From assembly GCA_019636275.1 (NCBI GenBank), contig JAHBXY010000085.1, forward strand, positions 1 through 38,517: 38,517 nucleotides of DNA, read 5' to 3'. The position numbers and the translations under genes are program-made. This DNA is from Planctomycetota bacterium. Its GTDB lineage: Bacteria > Planctomycetota > J058. Numbering within the stretch: the stretch's first letter is position 1; every line of letters starts with the position of its first letter. Below, piece after piece: positions 33,084 to 38,517 of the stretch. The notes below the pieces were generated by a model. The model saw only the letters and a list, made by a program, of their open reading frames with translations, was not told the origin of the DNA and ran no database searches.

Positions 33084-33287
33084 CTAGGACGACGCCTTCG
33101 CCTCGTCGGCCTTCTCGTCCTTGGGCGGGACGATGACCTTCGTGGCGTTGCGCCGGATCTCCTGCTTGACGTCGGCCCAGGTGGCGAAGGCGCGCTTGCC
33201 GCCGTACGCGCCCTTGGTCCCCCGGTTCGCCTTCTTGTTGCGCCAGTTCAGGCGCCGCTTCTTCAACCCGCGACTCCCGCGAGGCAT
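33084..33287 (-). CDS. Small, highly basic protein of unknown function
   Basis: The 67-residue product opens MPRGSRGLKKRRLNWRNKKA, continues with a Gly/Lys/Arg stretch, then has ATWADVKQEIRRN and an acidic, Lys-rich tail ending EAKASS. The N-terminal half looks like a ribosomal or RNA-binding peptide. I cannot match it to S21, THX, L32-L36 or any family I know. It has strong expression signals: AAAGGAG before ATG 33287, a consensus-like promoter, and its own terminator. A ribosome-associated or nucleic-acid-binding role is inference. Confidence 0.85.
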   Translation of the reverse strand: MPRGSRGLKKRRLNWRNKKANRGTKGAYGGKRAFATWADVKQEIRRNATKVIVPPKDEKADEAKASS

Positions 33288-33345
33288 GGGCGCGCTCCTT
33301 TCTCGACTACGGTGCCGCGCGCTCGGCGGCACGTCGAAGGGACGA

Positions 33346-33374
33346 CTTATATCACGGGGTCGCGGGTCGGTGAA
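33346..33374 (-). promoter_or_regulatory. Promoter of the small basic protein gene
   Basis: Read on the minus strand: TTCACC (33374-33369), 17 bp, TATAAG (33351-33346). The -10 matches consensus at five of six positions and the -35 at four. The -35 lies inside the 3' end of the upstream glycosyltransferase gene. It predicts a leader of about 50 nt. Confidence 0.6.
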
Positions 33375-34473
33375 GCCCCCGGTCGCGCCCGATCCGGGCG
33401 GCCTCCCGGAGGATCCGCTCGAGCGAGCGCGTCCGGTCCAGGTGGCCGTCGCGGGCCAGGGACAGCCCCCGGGCCCGCACGCCCATCCGCCGGCGCAGGG
33501 CCGGGTCCCCGGCCAGGGTCCGCAGGGCGCGCAGCCACTCGCCCTCGTCGTCGGCCACCAGGCCTGCCTCGGGCGGGTCGAGCGTCTCGAGGCCCGCCCC
33601 GGCCCGCGAGGCGACCGACGGCAGGCCGAAGGCCATGTAACGCAGGAGCTTGTACGCGCACTTCCCGCGGCTCCAGGCGTCCCCGGCCAGCGGGTAGAGG
33701 CCGACGTCCGCCCGCCGGAGGGCGGCCTCCTCGGCCGGGAGCGACCACGGCGTGAACGTGACCGGCACCCCGGGCAGGTCCGGCGGCGCGTCGGCCACGA
33801 CCTCCAGGGCCACGGGCGCCTCGCGCGCCAGGGCCCGAAGGACGGGGCCCAGGCCCTCGAGGTACGGCAGGGTCGAGCGGCTCCCGGTCCAGACGAGGCG
33901 CACCTCGGGCCCGGCCGGCCGCGGCTCGAGCTCCGGCGTCGACGAGGCCGGCGCCGGCGTCGACGAGGCGAGCACGCGCACGCGCGGGTGGCGTCCGCGC
34001 AGCTCGTCACGCAGGGCCCCGCTGCCGACGACGACCAGGTCGACGGCCCGCAGGGCGTCGGCCAGCCGGGCCGGCCCGCGCCGGCCGCCGGGCCGGAACG
34101 GGCGCGCCCACAGGGCGTCGTCGAGGTCGAGGACGAGCGCGCGCGCCGCGCGCCGCAGGGCCACGAGGTCGCCCTCGCCCAGGAGGCGCCGGCCGAGGAC
34201 GACGACGTCGCGCCCGCTCAACCCGGCGAACAGGCGGCGCCGTGCGAGCGGCCCGCGCGGCAGCGCGAGCAGCTCGCCCGTGATGCCGCGGGCAGCGAGC
34301 CCCGGCAGGTGGTCGAGCACCCGCACGCGCGCGCTGGCCGAGCCGGGGTCGCCGCTGACGAACGCCGCCGTGAGCGGGGCGCCGGGCCGGTCCAGAGGTC
34401 CGGCCGGAGGGCCGCTCGCGGGCCCTCCGGCTTCGTCGCTGACGCCGTCGGAGCCAGGGCCGTGGTTGCTCAC
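33352..34473 (-). CDS. Glycosyltransferase, GT-B fold (GT4-like)
   Basis: The 373-residue product opens with a disordered stretch of about 35 residues, then LTAAFVSGDPGSASARVRVLDHLPGL, typical of GT-B enzymes that start with a flexible gene-product-like Rossmann fold. The acceptor half includes DLDDALWARPF. The nucleotide-sugar half has VRLVWTGSRSTLPYLEGL, ADVGLYPLAGDAWSRGKCAYK and KLLRYMAFGLPSVASRAGAG, matching the GT4 donor-site region with its E-to-Ala variation. A short repeat (SSTPAPASSTPELEP) sits in the linker. The donor and acceptor are unknown; a surface polysaccharide is likely. GTG 34473 is the apparent start without a clear ribosome binding site. Confidence 0.82.
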   Translation of the reverse strand: MSNHGPGSDGVSDEAGGPASGPPAGPLDRPGAPLTAAFVSGDPGSASARVRVLDHLPGLAARGITGELLALPRGPLARRRLFAGLSGRDVVVLGRRLLGEGDLVALRRAARALVLDLDDALWARPFRPGGRRGPARLADALRAVDLVVVGSGALRDELRGRHPRVRVLASSTPAPASSTPELEPRPAGPEVRLVWTGSRSTLPYLEGLGPVLRALAREAPVALEVVADAPPDLPGVPVTFTPWSLPAEEAALRRADVGLYPLAGDAWSRGKCAYKLLRYMAFGLPSVASRAGAGLETLDPPEAGLVADDEGEWLRALRTLAGDPALRRRMGVRARGLSLARDGHLDRTRSLERILREAARIGRDRGLHRPATP

Positions 34474-34536
34474 GTTCGTAGGCTCACGAGCCCTCGGCGG
34501 GGGCGACCCGGACTCCGGCCCGGAGCCGGCCTGCCT

Positions 34537-35064
34537 CTAGGCCCACCAGCCCGCGGCGACGCCCTCGTTCCACCACGAGCGCATGGGCACGAGGGTCCTC
34601 GTCTCCCAGCCGCGCCGCTTGGCCTCCATGACGTGATCCCAGGTCTTGTCCCACGTCTCGCCCGCGACCCAGCTCATGTAGTCCCACTCGCCGGGGGTCG
34701 AGGCCGTGCTCACCTGGCCCTCCCAGCCGCACAGCTCGCGCCAGCGGTTCATGGGCCCCGCCTCGCGCGCGAGCATCCACACGCCCGCCGGGCGCTCCCA
34801 CCACCAGGCGCCGTTCTTGTAGCCCTGGTGGACGAAGTGCGACGCCGTGTGCTGCACGCCCGGCCAGCCGCGCACCTCGCCCACGCGCGCCTGCATGTCG
34901 TCCGCCTGCTTCGCGTCGTACCAGACCATCAGGTCGAAGTCGCCCGTGACCACCCACGCGCCGATCGTGTGCGGCCAGGCCCGCAGGCGCTCCCACAGCG
35001 CCTCGACCGCGTCCGGCTGGGCCTTGACGAACATGTACGCGCTGCGGCTCTTCCACTCGGCCAT
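34537..35064 (-). CDS. Protein with AsnC/Lrp-ligand-domain-like (RAM) fold, possibly duplicated
   Basis: The 175-residue product opens MAEWKSRSAYMFVKAQPDAV. Residues 7-80 follow the alpha-beta pattern of the Lrp/AsnC effector-binding domain: AYMFVKAQPDAVEALWERLR, then VVTGDFDLMVWYDAKQADDM, then GVQHTASHFVH. There is no helix-turn-helix. The second half (about 85-175) is unusually Trp-rich and echoes the same order with GEWDYMSWVAGETWDKTWDH and RTLVPMRSWW. It could be a two-domain ligand-binding or monooxygenase-like protein; no function is assigned. ATG 35064 has GGGAGGA at good spacing. It is preceded by a TTGACA at 35127-35122 (minus) but no good -10. Confidence 0.7.
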   Translation of the reverse strand: MAEWKSRSAYMFVKAQPDAVEALWERLRAWPHTIGAWVVTGDFDLMVWYDAKQADDMQARVGEVRGWPGVQHTASHFVHQGYKNGAWWWERPAGVWMLAREAGPMNRWRELCGWEGQVSTASTPGEWDYMSWVAGETWDKTWDHVMEAKRRGWETRTLVPMRSWWNEGVAAGWWA

Positions 35065-35527
35065 CGGACCGTCCTCCCGTCCCGTGTCGAAGGCAGAGAG
35101 GGTCTCCGGAGGCAGGCCGCTTGTCAAGGCGACCGACCGGCGCGATCACGGCCACGGCCCGTGCAGACCGCGTCTCGCCGCACGCACCGGTCGCCGAGGG
35201 CCAGCCAGCGCGTCCAGCGTCCGGCGCGTCCAGCGACGTCTCAGGGGCCGGGCCTGAAATGACAGGACTCACCGTCGCTGTCACTCGCATCCGCGGCCGC
35301 AGCGTCGATCACACCACCCGCCCAGGCCACGGGTGGAACGCAGCAACCAGCGAGGCGAGGCCGCGGAGGCCGAGGCGAGGAGGCGCGCGCGCGGCTGATA
35401 TCGATCGCCCGATCCTATCAGCCGCGCGCGCGCCTCCTCGCCCGGCATCCGCGGCCGCAGCCGTCGATGAACCGAGCCGCGCGCGCGCCGCCTCGCCCGG
35501 CATCCGCGGCCGCAGCCGTCGATCACA
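35065..35527. other. Intergenic region with repeat copy C
   Basis: This 463-bp gap lies between two minus-strand genes. 35065-35286 holds the promoter region of the RAM-like gene (TTGACA at 35122-35127, minus) and a GCGTCCAGCG/GCGTCCAGCG direct repeat near 35210-35235. The rest is repeat copy C. I see no credible gene. Confidence 0.6.
35287..35527 (-). repeat. Stop-codon-associated palindromic element, copy C (perfect stem, duplicated end)
   Basis: It begins directly after the TAG at 35528-35530. The arms 35374-35400 and 35416-35442 form a perfect 27-bp inverted repeat around a 15-nt loop that, read on the minus strand, is GGATCGGGCGATCGA. This differs from copy B at one position. The top of the stem is GCTGATA/TATCAGC, compared with GGTCGTA/TACGACC in B. 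The gene-proximal end (ATCGACGGCTGC plus GCGGCCGCGGATGCC) is duplicated with a 55-bp period (35444-35468 and 35499-35523). A third end lies at 35287-35314. Confidence 0.85.
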
Positions 35528-36877
35528 CTACCTGCCGCGGAGGAGGTCCCCCCAGGCGCCGCCGGGCTGCTCGACGCCGCGCGGCGTGACCTCGAGCGTG
35601 AGCATGCGCTCGTAGACGAGCCGGGGGTCGCGCGTGCGCGCGAACGACTCGGCGACGGCCTGGAGCGACGGGCGCACGCGGCCCTGAAAGGCCGGCCGGT
35701 CGTCGACGACGACGGTCAGGTTCTTCTTCGGGTCGATCACCTCGGGGTCGACGAACAGCGTCAGCCGCGACACGCCCTGGGTGGCCACGAGGACCCGGTT
35801 CTTCTGCGCCTCGGCCTCGACCCGCGACGACACGCCGGCGCGGCCGTCGATCCGCAGCCAGTAGGCGCCGGCGTGGTAGTCGCCGATCGCGCGGTGGACG
35901 ACGCGGCGCGGGCTCGAGCGGCGCACGCGCGTGTCGAGCCACTCGCGGAAGCGCGCCGCCTCGTCGCCGCCGGCCAGGAACGACGACAGCACGTGCTTGC
36001 CGCCCTTGATCTCCACGTAGGTGTGCGCGAGGCGCCGCTCGGTGAGCTCCTGGTGCGTCCAGCGCTCGGGCTCGACCGGGACCACCTCGTCCTCGTCGCC
36101 ATGGACGAAGTAGACGGGCACCATGGCCACGTTGTCGAGGAGGAGGCGCGTGAGCCGGTCGCGCCCGAGCATGCCCGCGGCGAACTCCTCGCGCGACAGC
36201 CCGCCGGCGAAGGGCGTGATCGCCGCGAACAGGTCGTGGTAGCGCAGCCCCACGTTCCACGTGCCGAAGCCGCCCATGCTGTAGCCCATGAGCACGACCC
36301 GGTCGGTGTCGATCGGATAGCGGCGCTTCAGGTAGTCGAGCGCCACGATCGGGAACGTCCGCTCGCGGTAGCTCCACCAGTGCGGGAAGCGCTTGACGAT
36401 GTCCATGCCGGCCGCCCGCGACGTGCGCAAGTCCTCCGGGTCCTCGGACGCGTGCGGCATCTTCGCCGAGGGCGCGATCACGATCGTGTGCGGCGGCACG
36501 AGCACCGGGATCACCGGCAGCGGCTGGCGCGCGTCGCCGCGCAGGCCGTGGAGGAGGACGATCGCCCGGTAGGTGCCGTCGGCCTGCGGGCCGTCGGACG
36601 GCAGCACGACCTCGGCGTCGGTCTCGACCCCGTAGCCGCAGCGCAGCGTCGTCTGGTGGCTCGTGACCGGCGCGGCCTCGAGCGGCAGCCCGCGCACGAG
36701 CGCCGCGGCCTGCTCGGGCTCGACGCGCGCGCGCTGCCAGGCCGCCGCCGCCTCGGCGGCGGTGATGCGACCGTCTGCCAGGGCGCGGGCGACGGCCGCC
36801 GGGTCGTCGTCGGCGCCGGTGGACGCGGCCGCCGCGAGGAGCGCCGCGAGGGCGGCGCAGGCCAGGGGTCGACGCAT
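35528..36877 (-). CDS. Secreted alpha/beta hydrolase (esterase/peptidase-like)
   Basis: The 449-residue product has a signal peptide (about 1-22, MRRPLACAALAALLAAAAST). The hydrolase core shows YRAIVLLHGLRGDAR and the nucleophile elbow GYSMGGFGTW with Ser200. The probable Asp lies in VHGDEDEVVP, and His295 in EIKGGKHVLSS. This arrangement is like the esterase D / PHB-depolymerase-type enzymes. A C-terminal extension (about 330-449) has beta character (VEAEAQKNRVLVATQGVSRL) and may be an accessory domain. GGAGG lies 5 nt before ATG 36877, and a TAGGCT -10-like site lies 26 nt further up (36904-36909). The longer in-frame extension to 37291 runs through repeats and is rejected. The substrate is unknown. 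Confidence 0.87.
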   Translation of the reverse strand: MRRPLACAALAALLAAAASTGADDDPAAVARALADGRITAAEAAAAWQRARVEPEQAAALVRGLPLEAAPVTSHQTTLRCGYGVETDAEVVLPSDGPQADGTYRAIVLLHGLRGDARQPLPVIPVLVPPHTIVIAPSAKMPHASEDPEDLRTSRAAGMDIVKRFPHWWSYRERTFPIVALDYLKRRYPIDTDRVVLMGYSMGGFGTWNVGLRYHDLFAAITPFAGGLSREEFAAGMLGRDRLTRLLLDNVAMVPVYFVHGDEDEVVPVEPERWTHQELTERRLAHTYVEIKGGKHVLSSFLAGGDEAARFREWLDTRVRRSSPRRVVHRAIGDYHAGAYWLRIDGRAGVSSRVEAEAQKNRVLVATQGVSRLTLFVDPEVIDPKKNLTVVVDDRPAFQGRVRPSLQAVAESFARTRDPRLVYERMLTLEVTPRGVEQPGGAWGDLLRGR

Positions 36878-36903
36878 GGTGCCTCCAGCGAGATGGCCGC
36901 TCC

Positions 36904-36909
36904 AGCCTA
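36904..36909 (-). promoter_or_regulatory. Putative -10 element of the hydrolase gene (TAGGCT)
   Basis: TAGGCTGGA on the minus strand is identical over nine bases to the site before the gene at 566-832. Here the leader would be about 20 nt and includes GGAGG. Confidence 0.4.
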
Positions 36910-36982
36910 AGAGAGCGCGAGGGCGATGGCCAGCCTGTCCAGGGACGGACCGCTCCGTCCGGGGCCGGACGCGCCCGCGCTC

Positions 36983-37111
36983 AGGCGAGGGCGGCGCCTC
37001 CGAGCCGCGGCGGCGAGGCGCGCGGGCGACGACGTGGCGACCTCCTTCGAACCCGCGCGCCGCCGCGGCCGGCATCGTCGCCCGCCGCCGTCGAGAACAC
37101 CTTGGTGCGTC
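36983..37111 (-). repeat. Second-subtype palindromic element, copy D2
   Basis: The arms 37004-37026 and 37052-37069 pair around CGACGACGTGGCGACCTCCT plus TCGAA. The gene-proximal end GGCATCGTCGCCCGCCGCCG and TCGAGAACACC parallels the TGTGATCGACGG end of the first subtype. The left arm is identical over 23 nt to that of D1, 188 bp away. Confidence 0.7.
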
Positions 37112-37166
37112 TGAAGCCATCGACGCTCGCAGGCGAGTCCTGTGACCAGCCTTCGATCGGAGCCGC

Positions 37167-37294
37167 ACGTGAGGCGAGGGCGACGAGGCTGAGCCGCGGC
37201 GGCGAGGCGCGCGGGCGACGACGTAGCGACCGACTTCGAGCCCGCGCGCGCGCCGCCGCGGCCAGCATCGTCGCCCGCAGCCGTCGAGCACACC
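37167..37294 (-). repeat. Second-subtype palindromic element, copy D1
   Basis: Read on the minus strand it starts right after the TGA at 37295-37297 with GGTGTGCTCGACGGCTGC, a close relative of the first subtype's end, then GGGCGACGATGC. The arms are 37192-37214 and about 37241-37262. It is in tandem with D2; D1 and D2 together fill most of the gap behind the gluzincin-like gene. Confidence 0.72.
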
Positions 37295-38517
37295 TCAGGG
37301 CTCGCGGAGGGCCTGCTCGACCGAGCGCTCGAAGCCCTCGAGCCCGACGCCGATGGACCGCAGGGCCTGCTCGGGGCCGTCCACGTTGATGCGCTGCGCG
37401 CCCTGCAGCGCCCGCTCGACGCCCACGCGCCGGGCCAGGACGTCGAAGAGCACGCTCGCCTGCACGTAGAAGCGCAGGACGTCCTCGCGGTCGTCCGTGA
37501 GCGGGAGGAGCATCTGCCCCAGGGCGTCGCGCACCGGCCGCAGCTCGCCCCGCCGGTGGAGCTGGCGCGCGAGCTGGCGCCAGCGGGCGCGCGCCTCGTC
37601 GTGCTCGGCGTAGATCGCCACCCCCTCGGCCGCCCACATGGGGAGGAGCGCGTCCTGCAGGGCGTCGCCGACGAGGATGTGCGCCAGCTCGTGGCGCAGG
37701 CGGGCGTCGGCGTCGCCCTGCGTGTGCAGGTAGATCGTCGGGACCACCTCGCCCTCGCCCTGGAGGCGGGCCGCGTGGCCGGCGCTCCAGGCGCGCGCCC
37801 CGGGCGCGCCCTGGTAGGCCCCGTCGTCGGGGAAAAGGAACAGCGCGATCGGGGTCTGGTCGTCGATCGTCCGCAGCCCCAGGCGGGAGAGCACCTCGCC
37901 GCGCAGGCCCTCCACCCGCTCGCCGAAGGCGCGGTCGATCGGGCCGGGGTGCAGGATCGAGAAGTGCCGCGTCTGCAGGCAGCGCCACCCGGCGCCCAGG
38001 CCCGGCGTCGTGGCGTCGACCCCGATCCCGGTCGAGGCCAGGCGCGCCAGCTCGCGCAGGGTCGACAGGTCGTGGTCGGCCGGCACGGTCACCGCGCCGA
38101 GGGCCTGCTGGTAGGCCTCCCGGGCGGGGCGCGGCCGCCGCAGCCGCTCCTCGGCCCGCCCCACGAGGTAGGCGGCCCGGCGGCCGAGGTCGGGGTCGTC
38201 GACGACGGGCAGGGCCGCCGCGCGCGCCAGGTCCGGGTCGCGGCGGCGGAGCGCCTGCGCCGCCACCTCCAGCCGGCAGCGGCGCTCCCGCTGCTCGAGG
38301 GCGCGCCGCTGCCCCTCGTCGTCCACCCAGCGGCGCGCGCGCCCGAAGTCGCCAGCGGCGAGGCGGCACTCGCGCGCGGCGTGGCGCCGCTCGCCGCGCT
38401 GATACAGCTCGTACGCCAGGCGCCGGGCCAGGTCGGGGCGCGTGGGGGCCGCCGCCTCCAGCTCCCGGAGGAGCGCCTCGCGCTCGACCTCGACGAACGG
38501 GTCCGGCCCGGCCGCGG
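37295..38517 (-). CDS. Gluzincin-like (HELAH) metallopeptidase-type protein, 5' end off the right edge
   Basis: The minus-strand frame is open from the window edge (about 407 residues visible, no start seen). The upstream part is helical and TPR-like (ARRLAYELYQRGERRHAARE and YLVGRAEERLRRPRPAREAY). The second half resembles the peptidase MA-like/DUF1570 type found in planctomycetes: WRCLQTRHFSILHPG, then IALFLFPDDGAYQGAP, then the zinc motif HELAHILVG. The third-ligand segment is MWAAEGVAIYAEHDE. All catalytic residues for a gluzincin are present. A GTG at 38326 is a possible internal start, but coding bias continues to the edge. Its TGA stop abuts repeat D1. Confidence 0.8.
   Translation of the reverse strand, partial: AAGPDPFVEVEREALLRELEAAAPTRPDLARRLAYELYQRGERRHAARECRLAAGDFGRARRWVDDEGQRRALEQRERRCRLEVAAQALRRRDPDLARAAALPVVDDPDLGRRAAYLVGRAEERLRRPRPAREAYQQALGAVTVPADHDLSTLRELARLASTGIGVDATTPGLGAGWRCLQTRHFSILHPGPIDRAFGERVEGLRGEVLSRLGLRTIDDQTPIALFLFPDDGAYQGAPGARAWSAGHAARLQGEGEVVPTIYLHTQGDADARLRHELAHILVGDALQDALLPMWAAEGVAIYAEHDEARARWRQLARQLHRRGELRPVRDALGQMLLPLTDDREDVLRFYVQASVLFDVLARRVGVERALQGAQRINVDGPEQALRSIGVGLEGFERSVEQALREP

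Noticed and set aside
33084..33287. Small basic protein as ribosomal protein bS21 or THX
   Set aside because: The sequence does not follow the bS21 pattern, and it lacks the short THX pattern. The length and basic charge alone are not enough.
33921..33972. Short direct repeat in the glycosyltransferase gene (GTCGACGAGG twice)
   Set aside because: It merely encodes a duplicated SSTP linker segment. In-frame slippage in a flexible region is a sufficient explanation.
35528..37291. 587-residue version of the hydrolase extending upstream to 37291
   Set aside because: The extension translates the D1/D2 repeats. ATG 36877 has GGAGG and begins a proper signal peptide.
36983..37294. Insertion sequence remnants
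   Set aside because: No transposase fragment, terminal inverted repeats typical of an IS, or target duplication could be seen. The elements are non-coding palindromes.

Overview
The window is 38.5 kb of very GC-rich bacterial DNA in which real genes are marked by almost exclusively G/C third codon positions. Protein styles point to a Planctomycetota-like or other deep-branching environmental Gram-negative lineage. The evidence is a short RNase G/E, a compact pilMNO-secretin cluster, a DUF4388/MshEN/PEGA protein, an SxtJ-type membrane protein, a stand-alone PTS Enzyme I, and a HELAH-type metalloprotein. I assign the phylum by inference only. I see no rRNA, tRNA, CRISPR array, prophage or insertion sequence with a transposase.

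Layout. 1-0.9 kb: the end of a YdjM-like membrane hydrolase gene and a small basic protein, both on the minus strand. 1-5.7 kb: a tight plus-strand operon of sppA, a NodU/TobZ-type carbamoyltransferase, an SxtJ-like membrane protein and rmlA (envelope and polysaccharide). 6.2-11.7 kb: a 1035-residue DUF4388-MshEN-PEGA-propeller protein diverging from a Ser/Thr kinase, then a YceK-like lipoprotein. 11.7-19.9 kb: a phosphate and phosphohistidine neighbourhood of CHAD protein, sixA, apaH, ppx/gppA, ppk1 and ptsI, mostly in convergent and divergent pairs. 20.3-26.2 kb: a type IV pilus alignment-complex operon of pilM, pilN, pilO, a TPR-PilP-like fusion and a secretin, with a good promoter and a clean terminator. 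26.4-27.8 kb: RNase G/E. 28.1-30.8 kb: a cytosolic PAS histidine kinase and NtrC-family regulator, diverging from an M23 peptidase. 32.1-38.5 kb: a metallophosphoesterase, a small very basic protein, a glycosyltransferase, a two-halved AsnC/Lrp-ligand-domain-like protein, a secreted alpha/beta hydrolase and the end of a gluzincin-like protein.

The most unusual signal is non-coding. A family of about 150-bp GC-rich elements lies directly downstream of genes. Three copies (about 5.87-6.16, 27.82-27.97 and 35.29-35.53 kb) begin immediately after a TAG stop codon with the same sequence. They contain a 27-bp inverted repeat around an almost invariant 15-nt loop. Comparing copies shows paired changes that keep the stem. 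A diverged subtype occurs as a tandem pair after the stop of the last gene (37.0-37.3 kb). No transposase is nearby, so this looks like a REP/MITE-like or 3'-UTR structural element that I do not recognise.

A second recurring signal is a TANNNT hexamer 6-9 nt upstream of seven start codons, mostly without a Shine-Dalgarno sequence. It suggests leaderless transcription of ptsI, ppk1, the histidine kinase, the M23 peptidase, the phosphoesterase, the DUF4388 protein and the small protein at 566-832. Genes inside operons instead carry clear ribosome binding sites.
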